DNA of 64,000 nucleotides from contig UQDA01000014.1 in NCBI GenBank assembly GCA_900539715.1, forward strand, positions 1 through 64,000, read 5' to 3'. This document shows positions 8,103 through 15,989 of this stretch, in pieces (the stretch's first letter is position 1; every line of letters starts with the position of its first letter). Under the pieces are notes generated by a model. It saw only the letters and a program-made list of their open reading frames with translations, was not told where the DNA came from and did not search any database. Source of the stretch: an uncultured Lachnospiraceae bacterium. Its GTDB lineage: Bacteria > Bacillota > Clostridia > Lachnospirales > Lachnospiraceae. A program made the position numbers and the translations under genes.

Positions 8103-9745
8103 GCATATATCAGGATTATTGTCATGAAATCATAGATGAAAAAGGAAATCTGAAAAAACTGACGCTGAAGTATCCGGAGAATTTCAATTTTGGATACGAT
8201 GTGGTGGACAGAATAGCGGAAGAAACGCCGGAAAAACGGGCGCTGGTATGGTGTAATGTAGAGAATGAGGAACATATTTTTACATTTGCAGATTTAAAAA
8301 GCTACAGCAACCGCATGGCGAATGTATTCCGCAGATCGGGGATCGGGAAAGGAGACAGGGTGATGCTTCTTTTGAAGCGTCATTATGAATACTGGTTTGC
8401 TGCGCTCGCTCTTCATAAGCTTGGGGCGGTCATGATTCCGGCGACCCACATGCTGACGGTAAAAGACCTTGTATATCGCATCACCTCTGCCGAAGTGAAG
8501 GCGATTGTCTGCACGTTACAGAATGAGACGCCTGAAAAAGTGCGTGAGGCGGTAAAGGAAGCAGGGATGCCGGTAAAGCTCTGGTGCGTGCAGAAAGAAG
8601 CAGAAGGCTTTGCAGATATGACGGCAGAGATGGAAGCTGCGGAGGAGAGTCTGGAGAGAATAAAGACGCTTGCCACCGATCCGATGATGCTTTATTTCAC
8701 ATCCGGAACGACCGGAAATCCGAAAGGGGTCATCCACGACCATACCTATCCGCTGGCGCATATCGTTACGGCGAAATACTGGCAGCAGGCGGAGGACGGC
8801 GGACTGCATTTTACTGTTGCCGAGACAGGATGGGCAAAAGCCTCCTGGGGAAAGATGTACGGGCAGTGGCTGGTCGGAAGCGCCGTTATGGTTTATGACT
8901 TTGATAATTTTGACCCGAAGCAGCTGACGAATGTGATAAACCGTTATGGAGTGACATCCTTTTGCGCGCCGCCGACCGTTTACCGGTATCTGGTGCGGAA
9001 AGGAATTCCTGAAATGCCCACGTTAAAGCATGCATCGACTGCCGGAGAGATGCTTGCCCCGGAGGTATTCCGCAAATTTACCGAGCGGACGAAAATCCCG
9101 TTGTGCGAAGGGTATGGACAGACTGAAACGACGCTTTTGATGGCAAATTTTAAAGGCGACGGAGCGGTGGAAGGTTCTATGGGGACGCCGTCTCCTTTTT
9201 ACAGGATAGAGCTCCGTGGAAAGGACGGTATGCCGACAGCGCAGGGAGAGATCGGTGAGGTCGTTGTGGTGCCGGAAAAAGAGGGGCGGCAGCCCGGTAT
9301 TTTTATCGGATATCTGGGCGATGAAAAGCAGTATGAATATGTATGGCGCGATGGCGTCTACCATACGGGCGACGCCGCGTACATGGATGAAAACGGACGA
9401 TACTGGTTCCACGGACGTTTTGACGACATCATTAAAACAGGAGGCTTCCGGGTCGGACCGTATGAGGTGGAAAATGTCCTGATGGAGCATCCGGCTGTCA
9501 TGGAGTGCAGCGTCATCGGCGTACCGGATTCTCTGAGAGGACAGGCCATCAAAGCGGTGATTGTGCCGGGACCGGGATATGCTCCTACGCGGGAGCTGGA
9601 GCTGGAGGTCAAAGAATTTTGTAACCGACGGCTTGCGGAATACAAATGGATACGCATTGTCGAGTTTGTGGAGGAAATGCCCAAAACGATAAGCGGGAAG
9701 ATACGCAAAACCGTTCTGCGCAGACAGGGGCAGGCTTTGGCCTGA
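8099..9745 (+). CDS. AMP-forming acyl-CoA synthetase (medium/short-chain type)
   Basis: This 548-residue ANL-superfamily ligase is predicted to activate a carboxylate to acyl-AMP and then acyl-CoA. Seen motifs are the P-loop YFTSGTTGNPKGVIHDH, A5-like GYGQTETT, the hinge region YHTGDAAYMDENGRYWFHGR with DDIIKTGGFRVGP, and the catalytic C-terminal lysine context KTISGKIRK. Similarity is closest to medium-chain acyl-CoA or acetyl-CoA synthetase-like proteins; the substrate cannot be read from sequence. It is the last gene of the fatty-acid operon, translationally coupled to accA, and its end forms part of the operon terminator. Confidence 0.85.
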   Translation: MSIYQDYCHEIIDEKGNLKKLTLKYPENFNFGYDVVDRIAEETPEKRALVWCNVENEEHIFTFADLKSYSNRMANVFRRSGIGKGDRVMLLLKRHYEYWFAALALHKLGAVMIPATHMLTVKDLVYRITSAEVKAIVCTLQNETPEKVREAVKEAGMPVKLWCVQKEAEGFADMTAEMEAAEESLERIKTLATDPMMLYFTSGTTGNPKGVIHDHTYPLAHIVTAKYWQQAEDGGLHFTVAETGWAKASWGKMYGQWLVGSAVMVYDFDNFDPKQLTNVINRYGVTSFCAPPTVYRYLVRKGIPEMPTLKHASTAGEMLAPEVFRKFTERTKIPLCEGYGQTETTLLMANFKGDGAVEGSMGTPSPFYRIELRGKDGMPTAQGEIGEVVVVPEKEGRQPGIFIGYLGDEKQYEYVWRDGVYHTGDAAYMDENGRYWFHGRFDDIIKTGGFRVGPYEVENVLMEHPAVMECSVIGVPDSLRGQAIKAVIVPGPGYAPTRELELEVKEFCNRRLAEYKWIRIVEFVEEMPKTISGKIRKTVLRRQGQALA

Positions 9746-9764
9746 CCCTGTCTGCGTTTTTTTT
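9719..9764 (+). terminator. intrinsic terminator of the fatty-acid operon
   Basis: CGCAGACAGGG pairs with CCCTGTCTGCG (inner GCAGG/CCTGA also pairs) and is followed by eight T. The left arm lies inside the last codons of the synthetase gene, so coding sequence and terminator overlap. Confidence 0.9.
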
Positions 9765-9801
9765 ATGGAGGGATGCATAGGCGGGACCGCTCTTTCTGTG
9801 G

Positions 9802-9830
9802 TTGAAGCGTTCAGGATTTTGAAGTAAAAT
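9802..9830 (+). promoter_or_regulatory. sigma-A-like promoter of the first insert gene
   Basis: TTGAAG, 17-nt spacer, TAAAAT. The spacer contains the 13-bp direct repeat (9809-9821) that recurs in the spacer of the promoter at 13006-13034. The coding start lies about 35 nt downstream. Confidence 0.6.
9809..9821 (+). repeat. 13-bp direct repeat, left boundary of AT-rich insert
   Basis: GTTCAGGATTTTG is identical to 13015-13027. The DNA between the copies is clearly more AT-rich than either flank, so the pair may be a target-site duplication or attachment-type repeat bounding an inserted segment. Confidence 0.6.
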
Positions 9831-9866
9831 AAAATCAGGAAATTTGAATTTTTGGAGGAAATGAGT

Positions 9867-10883
9867 ATGAAAAAGAAAGTTGTAATTCCAGTTATTGCAA
9901 TGTTGGTTTTGATTTCTTTAGCAGCTATATTTTACTTTACTCCTAAAACATTTGGTAAGAATGTAGATCCGTCTGATGTAAATCACATCGAGGTGTTTGA
10001 TGGTAATACAGGTATTGGTTTCACTATTGATAATCCAGAAGATATTAAATACATTGTTGAGAATATTCAAAACCATCAAATGAAAAAAGATGGAATTTCT
10101 TTTGGTAAAATGGGATATGGTTTGAAAATCACTTGTGTTGATGAGAATAATAAAGCTATCATTCCAGAAATCATTCTCAATAGTGATGATACAATTCGTA
10201 AAGACCCATTCTTTTACAAATGTGATGGTGGCTTGTGCTTTGATTATATAAAGGAAATTGAAAGCAAACCCAATAATGATACTGTAAATTTTCAAATGCC
10301 GGAAGAAGGTTATTATAGCAATGACTATGATGAAATTCTAAGAATTAAGAAGGAAGATGACGGAACATATAATATCCTCGAATATGGCATTACACATTTA
10401 CTTTATGTTGAAAACGCAGTTGGAATTTATAATTCTGAGACTGGGATTCTTGAATTTAGCGGTAAAGATGACAGGGGAAATGATATAAAAGCAGAAATTG
10501 AAAATAAGGGGGATTGTCTGGAAGTCACTGTAATTCAAAGCAGTTATGAAGATATTATTGGAACAAAGCAGGAGTTTTTTTTAGTTGAAAATAACACATC
10601 TGAACAAAATTCCACTGGACTTCAATGGGATATAATTCCTATGGTCATGGTAAATAATAAGCTTTATTATGACACTGGAAAAGAAAGCACATTAGATGGT
10701 CGATGTGGAGTAATGGACGGCAAGATTACCTCAACGGTTGATGGTTCTGAGACACCAACCCAGAATGACCAATCTAACTTTGGAACAGGTTTTAAATATC
10801 AATACGGTTCTGATGATACCATAGAAATTTTTATGAATGAAAAGTGGATTATTTTTGAACAAAGAGATGATACAGAAATCTAA
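9867..10883 (+). CDS. membrane-anchored or secreted protein of unknown function
   Basis: I do not recognise a named family. The 338-residue product starts MKKKVVIPVIAMLVLISLAAIFYF, a signal peptide or single N-terminal anchor, and continues as a hydrophilic, Asp/Asn-rich extracellular domain with segments such as IEVFDGNTGIGFTIDNPEDI and a C-terminal strand-rich part. The ATG at 9867 is preferred because the GGAGG at 9854 is 8 nt away; an ATG at 9861 would be only 2 nt away. Codon use is AT-rich compared with the fab operon. It is the first gene of the insert bounded by 13-bp repeats. Confidence 0.75.
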   Translation: MKKKVVIPVIAMLVLISLAAIFYFTPKTFGKNVDPSDVNHIEVFDGNTGIGFTIDNPEDIKYIVENIQNHQMKKDGISFGKMGYGLKITCVDENNKAIIPEIILNSDDTIRKDPFFYKCDGGLCFDYIKEIESKPNNDTVNFQMPEEGYYSNDYDEILRIKKEDDGTYNILEYGITHLLYVENAVGIYNSETGILEFSGKDDRGNDIKAEIENKGDCLEVTVIQSSYEDIIGTKQEFFLVENNTSEQNSTGLQWDIIPMVMVNNKLYYDTGKESTLDGRCGVMDGKITSTVDGSETPTQNDQSNFGTGFKYQYGSDDTIEIFMNEKWIIFEQRDDTEI

Positions 10884-11012
10884 GTTTGGAAATTTAATAA
10901 AAAATAGAAAATTAGAATTGACCGAGCTGAAAGCGAGGGATGCTTCTTGTCCGAAGGGCAAGAAGATGAGCGGTGAAAGAACGATAAAAATTAGAACTTA
11001 TAAGGAGAAAAA
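10884..11012. other. intergenic stretch, no gene supported
   Basis: The gap holds a GC-richer patch (about 10919-10982) whose one open frame reads RDASCPKGKKMSGER. It overlaps the preceding gene, has no ribosome binding site, and looks like a fragment of a dispersed intergenic sequence rather than a gene. A good AAGGAG precedes the next gene. Confidence 0.4.
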
Positions 11013-11462
11013 ATGTTTGAAAATGAATACTTGAAATTTTGGCAGGAATTTGGCGAGAGTAAAAAAATGGTATTGTCCACATCTTTGAATGATGTTGTCA
11101 CTTCAAGGATGATGAGCATGATAGTCTTGGATAAAAAAATATATTTTCAAACAGACAGAACTTTTAGAAAATATAGTCAGCTTAAAGGAAATCCCAATGT
11201 TTCCCTCTGTATAGACAATATACAAATGGAAGGATATTGTGAAGAAATCGGGAAACCGGATAAACATATAGAATTTTCGGGTGCTTATCAAAAGTATTTT
11301 CCGAGCTCTTATATGAGATATACAGCACTTGAGAATGAACGGCTGTTTGTAATAAGACCCATGTTTATCGAACGTTGGCTGTATATTGATAAGATTCCAT
11401 ATGTGGAAATTTTTGATGTGATAAATAAACAGTATAGCTTGAAACCGTACATGGGAATATGA
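11013..11462 (+). CDS. pyridoxamine 5'-phosphate oxidase-family flavin-binding protein
   Basis: The 149-residue product has the split-barrel pattern of the PNPOx-like superfamily: MVLSTSLNDVVTSRMMSMIVLDKKIYFQTDRTFRKYSQLKGNPNVSLCIDN is split here into strand-turn units typical of small FMN- or F420-binding proteins (KIYFQTD, KYSQLKGNPNVSLCI). It is not the vitamin B6 enzyme itself, which is longer. The substrate is unknown; such proteins often bind flavin or heme, or act in antibiotic or stress response. An AAGGAG ribosome binding site precedes the ATG. It lies in the AT-rich insert. Confidence 0.75.
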   Translation: MFENEYLKFWQEFGESKKMVLSTSLNDVVTSRMMSMIVLDKKIYFQTDRTFRKYSQLKGNPNVSLCIDNIQMEGYCEEIGKPDKHIEFSGAYQKYFPSSYMRYTALENERLFVIRPMFIERWLYIDKIPYVEIFDVINKQYSLKPYMGI

Positions 11463-11495
11463 TTCTGTAAATCTAAGTTACGCAAGGAAGAAATT

Positions 11496-11807
11496 ATGGA
11501 TAAATTAAAAAAGAACATTGTTTTTTACATTCTATTGTTTATAGATTTTTATGTCATCCCATGGTTTATAAAAGATACAGGAAGCGCAATGATTGTTATG
11601 TTAATGCTTATTCCTCTGATATGTTTAATAATATCTGCTTTTTATGGAATCAGAAATGGTTTTAATTTTTGGTATATTTTGATCGTAGCAATTATGTTTG
11701 CCCCATCTATATTTATGTTTTATAACTTAAGTGGATGGATTTATGTAGTTGTATATACAGTTATTGCATTATTGGGGAATTTAATAGTATTACCATTAAG
11801 AAAATAA
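11496..11807 (+). CDS. small integral membrane protein, unknown
   Basis: The 103-residue, strongly hydrophobic protein has about four predicted membrane segments (for example NIVFYILLFIDFYVIPWF, IVMLMLIPLICLIISAFYG, WYILIVAIMFAPSIFMFY and a C-terminal WIYVVVYTVIALLGNLIV). No catalytic motif is apparent and no family is recognised. The upstream GCAAGGAAG is a plausible ribosome binding site. It belongs to the AT-rich insert. Confidence 0.65.
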   Translation: MDKLKKNIVFYILLFIDFYVIPWFIKDTGSAMIVMLMLIPLICLIISAFYGIRNGFNFWYILIVAIMFAPSIFMFYNLSGWIYVVVYTVIALLGNLIVLPLRK

Positions 11808-11860
11808 TAAATTGATTAGAATTTGTGAGGGAAAGAATTCTTTATAAAAGGAGTTTATAA

Positions 11861-12496
11861 ATGCTTTATCCGATTGTCTTTATCATAGGATTTTTATTAA
11901 GTGGAATATGGTTTTCCTTCCACATATATGTAGCTCAAAAATTGAAGAATACAAAGAAGGCATTGATGTTTTCACCCTTGCTTACCGCAATCATACCGAC
12001 AATCATTATATGGCGGCTGATGGCTGATCATCCGTTTCATTTTGAAAAGTTGATTGAGTACAAAGTTTGGGTTATCGCCATTGTTACGTTAGTGGCAACA
12101 TGTGTCATCGTGATGTTCAGATCACGATTAAAAGAAGCTTATAAACGGACAGAACTTATGGAAATGTGTATTGAAGCTGCCTGCATGGAAATACCGCAAA
12201 GAGCCATGATGCAGACTATCGTCTTATGGTTGCTGCTGATGTGGAACCTTAATCCGCTGAGTTGTATTCTGATCAATGCATTGATCTGGTGCGGAGACAT
12301 CATTTTTCAAGCAATTATCATTGAAAATAAGGTTACTGTAATGAAACTGCTGATCGAGGTGATATCATCCTTTATATTTTCCATCGGGATTGGGTATGTT
12401 TTTTATGATACAAGTTGCATCATTCTTCCAATGGCATTGCATTCATTAGAAAGGTTTGTGACAAACTATCGCAGAAAGCCAACTTCCAGCTTGTAG
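11861..12496 (+). CDS. polytopic membrane protein, possibly CPBP/Abi-related
   Basis: The 211-residue product has about six membrane segments. A cytoplasmic-side segment near residues 104-113 reads EAACMEIPQR, reminiscent of the first motif (EExxxR) of CPBP intramembrane proteases, and a late PMALHSLERF could correspond to the last His motif. The first motif has only one of the two usual adjacent glutamates, so activity is uncertain. AAAGGAG precedes the ATG. If it is a CPBP protein, roles in peptide processing or self-immunity are known for the family, but nothing local proves this. Confidence 0.55.
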   Translation: MLYPIVFIIGFLLSGIWFSFHIYVAQKLKNTKKALMFSPLLTAIIPTIIIWRLMADHPFHFEKLIEYKVWVIAIVTLVATCVIVMFRSRLKEAYKRTELMEMCIEAACMEIPQRAMMQTIVLWLLLMWNLNPLSCILINALIWCGDIIFQAIIIENKVTVMKLLIEVISSFIFSIGIGYVFYDTSCIILPMALHSLERFVTNYRRKPTSSL

Positions 12497-12528
12497 AATT
12501 GAAAATGTGAAGCTGTGGAGGTGTCTGG

Positions 12529-12801
12529 ATGAACATATTAGAAACCAAAAAAGAAATTACTGCAAGGTATCCTGCGGGATATATTTTTATGCTGACAGGG
12601 CTTAGCGGCATAGGATTTTTCTGTTTATTTATTTGTTCCCTGCTCGCGCCGCCGGAACAAAAGACAGAAATCATCCTGTTGATTTCTGGGATTTCGGTTA
12701 TTTTATTGATATTGAGCATTGGGTTCAAAAGATACAAAATAATCCTGAACAGCGACGGCGTTATGGAAGTTATACATAGACCCTGCTGTGACAGGATATG
12801 A
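12529..12801 (+). CDS. small two-TM membrane protein, probably truncated
   Basis: The 90-residue product has two membrane helices (residues about 18-38 and 47-64) followed by RYKIILNSDGVMEVIHR and an abrupt stop. Proteins with a YKIILNxDG segment after paired helices usually continue into a further soluble domain, so I suspect truncation or frameshift near 12765. GGAGG precedes the ATG. It is the last gene of the AT-rich insert. Confidence 0.5.
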   Translation: MNILETKKEITARYPAGYIFMLTGLSGIGFFCLFICSLLAPPEQKTEIILLISGISVILLILSIGFKRYKIILNSDGVMEVIHRPCCDRI

Positions 12802-12896
12802 GCAGATTTTTTCGGTTCTATCTGACAAAGGATTCATCTGAATGACATCATCTTATCTGTAATTTTTATTCTTGAAATGATGTCAGTTTTAGAACG

Positions 12897-12956
12897 GAAT
12901 CGTTCAGCCCTGAATCACCTTCTTACGCCTCAGACGGCGCGCGTTTGAGGCTGGTG
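12897..12956 (-). repeat. palindromic dispersed repeat, copy 1
   Basis: This non-coding element contains a hairpin with arms GCCTCAGAC and GTTTGAGGC. Its reverse complement matches 43125-43185 with about 80 percent identity. In the two copies the stem differs at one position but stays paired (G-T versus A-T), suggesting the structure is kept. It sits near the right edge of the AT-rich insert. Confidence 0.65.
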
Positions 12957-13005
12957 TGAAGTGACCTGAAATGATACCGATATTAAGCGCATGCGTCCCG
13001 CAGGG

Positions 13006-13034
13006 TTCACAAAGGTTCAGGATTTTGTTATGAT
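13006..13034 (+). promoter_or_regulatory. sigma-A-like promoter of the PAS regulator
   Basis: TTCACA, 17-nt spacer, TATGAT. The spacer contains the 13-bp direct repeat at 13015-13027. The promoter supports a coding start at 13063 rather than at the upstream in-frame ATG. Confidence 0.65.
13015..13027 (+). repeat. 13-bp direct repeat, right boundary of AT-rich insert
   Basis: GTTCAGGATTTTG is identical to 9809-9821 and marks the return from AT-rich insert DNA to backbone composition. Confidence 0.6.
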
Positions 13035-13062
13035 GGTACGGAATACAGGAGGTATCGGGGAT

Positions 13063-15030
13063 ATGATGCTGAACAAGATAGAAGAGATGCTGGACGGGCA
13101 GGTCAGCGGGTTTCACAGCTATCATCTGGGAGAGACCATTTATCTGGAATATGTAAGCCGCAGCCTGTGCGAGATGACAGGGTATCAAAAAGAGGAGCTT
13201 ACGGAGAAGAACGGAGATGCTTATGCGCAGCTGGTACATCCTGCGGACAGAGCAGATTTCAGGCGTTTTCTTGAAAAGCTGTCTCAAAAGGAGCAGACGC
13301 TTACGGCGGAATATCGTCTGCTCAAAAAAGACGGCACGGTGCGCTGGATGAGAGATACTGCAATATCCAAAAAGGCGGAGGACGGGATCCTTACCGCAGG
13401 CTGTGTCCTGACAGATATCACGGAGCTGAAAAAGGAGCAGGACGGTCTGCAGTTTTTAAACGATACGATACCATGCGGCTTCTTGAAATACACCTGTGAA
13501 AAACAGCCTCAGCTCGTCTATCTGAATCGTACGATGGCAAATATCCTGCGGTTTCCCGATGAAGAGGATGCGCGAAGGCAGGGACTGTACGAGGGCAGCG
13601 TATTTTTGATGATACCGATGGAAGAACGCCGGAGATTTTCGGACTATCTGGAACGCGTCCGCAGGGCGGATGCCCCGGTGGCGGGAGAAATGACGCTTTT
13701 ACGCTGCGACGGGACGCGCGCCCGCGTATTCGGCTGGGTCACAAAGAGCACGGACGTACAGGGAAAGGAAGAATTCCAGAGCGTATGCATGGATGTGACC
13801 GAAAGATATCAGACAAAAAAAGAGGCGGAGGAAAAGCGGTATCTGAAGGCGCTCACCGATGTGTATGATAAAATATTTGAACTGAACCGGGACATCAATA
13901 CGGTAAGATGTCTGCATTGCGGAAATTCTTCAGGTTTTAAACGGTTTGAAGGCGTTGCGATGCAGATGGATGACGCTCTGGAAAAGTGGATAATGGATTC
14001 CGTGGCAGAGGAGGACCTGGAACGGGTCCGCGCTTTTTTCAAAGACTTTTGCAGTCAGGGAAAAGGAGAGGAAAAGAAGCCGCCTCAGATTTCTTACAGA
14101 GCGAGAGCATCGGAGGGCGGATACCGGCAATATAACAGTATTTTGGTAAAGATCGACGAGGCTGTGAGCTTTTATTGCTGCCGCAGCGTTTCGGAAACAG
14201 AGGAAACGGAAGCGCTTCGGACGGAAAATGACCGCTTAAAATCTCTGGTCATGCGGTTTACGGATGGTCTGGCATCCTTTGAGATAACGGCTGACGGCAT
14301 GGTGCGACCTTTGTATGCGAGTGAAAATGTGCGCGGATTTTTCGGGTATACGAAAGACGAATGGGAGCTTTTGATGGAAAAGGCGACGCCATGGGAACAG
14401 TTTATTTCTTTCAGCAAAGCGGCGTATGAGGATTTTGAAGAGCTTTTGAAAAACGGGGAGGCGCAGTTTTCCTATTTCGACCATCAGACGCAAACGGAGC
14501 GTTGTATCCGGGCGGTATGTTCCAAAAGGGAATATGGGGATAAGTCTCCGGGATATGTGATGCTGTATTCCACAGAGGATACAAAAAACGGAGAAAGCGG
14601 AGAGCAGACAGGACAGTGTATCGTTTCCATCCGCACATTCGGCTATTTTGACGTATTTGTGGGGGATACCCCGATTGCATTCCGCAATAAAAAATCAAAG
14701 GAGCTGCTGGCGCTTTTAGTCGACAGAAAGGGCGGATATGTATCCTCGGAGGAGGCGATAAGCTTTTTGTGGGAAGACGAGCCGGTCAATGCAGTAACCC
14801 TTTCCAGATACAGAAAGGTTGCGCTCCGGCTGAAAAATACGCTGGAGGAATACGGGATTTCAGATGTGATAGAGACGGTAGACGGCAAGCGCAGGATTAT
14901 CCCGGAGAAGGTAAAGTGCGACCTGTATGAGTATCTTTCCGGCAGAGAGGAGCATGTACAGCTTTTCAAAGGAAGCTATCTGAGCAATTACAGCTGGGCG
15001 GAGACGACGCTGGGCGGACTGCTGGGATAA
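13063..15030 (+). CDS. multi-PAS sensor with C-terminal winged-helix DNA-binding domain
   Basis: The 655-residue cytoplasmic protein appears to be a one-component sensor-regulator. A first PAS domain (about residues 10-125) is clear from VSRSLCEMTGYQKEEL, HPADRADFRRFL, LLKKDGTVRWMRD and DITELKKEQ. A second PAS (about 125-245) ends in MDVTERYQTKKEAEEK, and a third PAS-like region (about 385-510) has YASENVRGFFGYTKDEW. The last ~125 residues (IRTFGYFDVFVGD onward, with KKSKELLALLVDRKGG) resemble the OmpR/SARP-type winged helix. No kinase or receiver domain is present. The ATG at 13063 follows AGGAGG by 10 nt and lies downstream of the promoter. The ligand is unknown. Confidence 0.8.
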   Translation: MMLNKIEEMLDGQVSGFHSYHLGETIYLEYVSRSLCEMTGYQKEELTEKNGDAYAQLVHPADRADFRRFLEKLSQKEQTLTAEYRLLKKDGTVRWMRDTAISKKAEDGILTAGCVLTDITELKKEQDGLQFLNDTIPCGFLKYTCEKQPQLVYLNRTMANILRFPDEEDARRQGLYEGSVFLMIPMEERRRFSDYLERVRRADAPVAGEMTLLRCDGTRARVFGWVTKSTDVQGKEEFQSVCMDVTERYQTKKEAEEKRYLKALTDVYDKIFELNRDINTVRCLHCGNSSGFKRFEGVAMQMDDALEKWIMDSVAEEDLERVRAFFKDFCSQGKGEEKKPPQISYRARASEGGYRQYNSILVKIDEAVSFYCCRSVSETEETEALRTENDRLKSLVMRFTDGLASFEITADGMVRPLYASENVRGFFGYTKDEWELLMEKATPWEQFISFSKAAYEDFEELLKNGEAQFSYFDHQTQTERCIRAVCSKREYGDKSPGYVMLYSTEDTKNGESGEQTGQCIVSIRTFGYFDVFVGDTPIAFRNKKSKELLALLVDRKGGYVSSEEAISFLWEDEPVNAVTLSRYRKVALRLKNTLEEYGISDVIETVDGKRRIIPEKVKCDLYEYLSGREEHVQLFKGSYLSNYSWAETTLGGLLG

Positions 15031-15050
15031 AAAGGGACAGATGGAAAGGC

Positions 15051-15078
15051 ACCGGGGGAAAACTGTTCACATACAATA
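15051..15078 (+). promoter_or_regulatory. candidate sporulation-sigma promoter of sigK
   Basis: CATACAATA at 15070-15078 fits the sigma-K -10 consensus (CATANNNTA) and is close to the sigma-E one. An AC lies 17 nt upstream at 15051-15052. This fits a sigma-E- or sigma-K-driven sigK, but the match is short. Confidence 0.45.
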
Positions 15079-15125
15079 TAGTAAACTGTTGGAGCCGGAG
15101 AGCAGCTCCGGTCGGGGAGCTATGT

Positions 15126-15785
15126 GTGAAAACTTTTCAAAAACCCCTGTCAAAAGAGGAGGAGAGGCTTTGCATACAGGCATTGAGGGATGAGGATGCC
15201 GGAAGAAAATGCGAGGCAAGACGGCTCCTGATAGAGCGCAATCTGAGGCTGGTGGCGCACATTGCCAGAAAATACGGCAGTGCGGAGGAAGACATGGAAG
15301 ACCTTATATCCATCGGAACGATAGGACTGATAAAGGCGGTTGAGACGTTTGACCCTGATAAAAAAATCCGGCTGGCATCCTATGCGGCGCGGTGTATTGA
15401 AAACGAGCTTCTGATGATGCTGCGCAGCCGCAAAAAGATATCCAGGGAGGTTTCGTTATTTGAGCCTATAGGGACAGACAGGGATGGAAACGAGATAAGC
15501 CTTTTGGATCTGGTGGAACAGGAACAGCCGGACATTATCGAAGAGATGGAAAAAGAGCGCTGCTTAAAGGAGCTTCATTCCCTGATGGAAAGCACGCTGA
15601 CGGGAAGGGAACGCTACGTCCTGACGGTACGTTACGGCTTGAAGGATGGGATTGAGGTCACGCAGAAGGAGGTCGGGCAGAGGCTGGGGATTTCGAGGAG
15701 CTATGTGAGCCGGATAGAGAAAAAGGCGCTCGGTAAGCTGAAAGCGGCGTATGCGGGAATGGAATGCCCACCGGAGTTGGGATAA
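15126..15785 (+). CDS. sigK: RNA polymerase sporulation sigma factor, SigK-like
   Basis: The 219-residue sigma-70-family protein has region 2 (IERNLRLVAHIARKYG, EDLISIGTIGLIKAVETF, SYAARCIENELLMMLRS), a linker GTDRDGNEISLLDLV typical of SigK, and region 4 ending ISRSYVSRIEKKALGKL. In Bacillus SigK directs late mother-cell genes after removal of a ~20-residue hydrophobic pro-sequence. Here only about 11 residues precede the conserved start and none are hydrophobic enough, so a pro-sequence seems absent, as known in C. difficile. The gene is contiguous, with no skin-type interruption. The start is a GTG after GGGGAG. SigE is the alternative but fits the linker and region 4 less well. Confidence 0.75.
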   Translation: MKTFQKPLSKEEERLCIQALRDEDAGRKCEARRLLIERNLRLVAHIARKYGSAEEDMEDLISIGTIGLIKAVETFDPDKKIRLASYAARCIENELLMMLRSRKKISREVSLFEPIGTDRDGNEISLLDLVEQEQPDIIEEMEKERCLKELHSLMESTLTGRERYVLTVRYGLKDGIEVTQKEVGQRLGISRSYVSRIEKKALGKLKAAYAGMECPPELG

Positions 15786-15826
15786 ACGGAGTTGTTATGA
15801 AAGAACGGGCGGAAAATGTCTTTGGC

Positions 15827-15855
15827 TTGACACCGCCCGTATATTAGAGTATTGT
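15827..15855 (+). promoter_or_regulatory. sigma-A-like promoter upstream of comM
   Basis: TTGACA, 17-nt spacer, TATTGT. The -35 lies in the loop-to-right-arm part of an ACGGGCGG/CCGCCCGT hairpin (15805-15840), so sigK read-through structure and comM promoter overlap. The leader to the comM start is about 130 nt. Confidence 0.6.
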
Positions 15856-15989
15856 AAAATCAGTTATGATAATTGGGACGGCGGACGTTCTGGTCTGCCT
15901 TTTTCGAGGGCAAATCGCCCGGGTTTTCCGATGGAATAAAATGGATTTATATTTGTATACATGAGCTTTTCGCAGACGGAAAGGAATTT

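Larger units (their letters stand above)
12802..13062. other. intergenic region at the right end of the insert
   Basis: This stretch carries the palindromic repeat (12897-12956), the right 13-bp direct repeat (13015-13027) and the promoter of the downstream regulator (13006-13034). No gene is supported here; an in-frame ATG at 12991 lies upstream of that promoter. Confidence 0.6.

Noticed and set aside
10837..11034. 65-residue open frame overlapping the insert's first gene and the PNPOx-like gene
   Set aside because: It overlaps two better genes in other frames, lacks a ribosome binding site and has low-complexity Lys-rich composition.
12991..13062. Longer N-terminus for the PAS regulator
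   Set aside because: The ATG at 12991 lies upstream of a good promoter, whereas ATG 13063 has AGGAGG at the right distance.
15805..15840. Terminator after sigK
   Set aside because: ACGGGCGG/CCGCCCGT can pair, but the loop is 20 nt and no T-run follows; the right arm overlaps a better-supported promoter.
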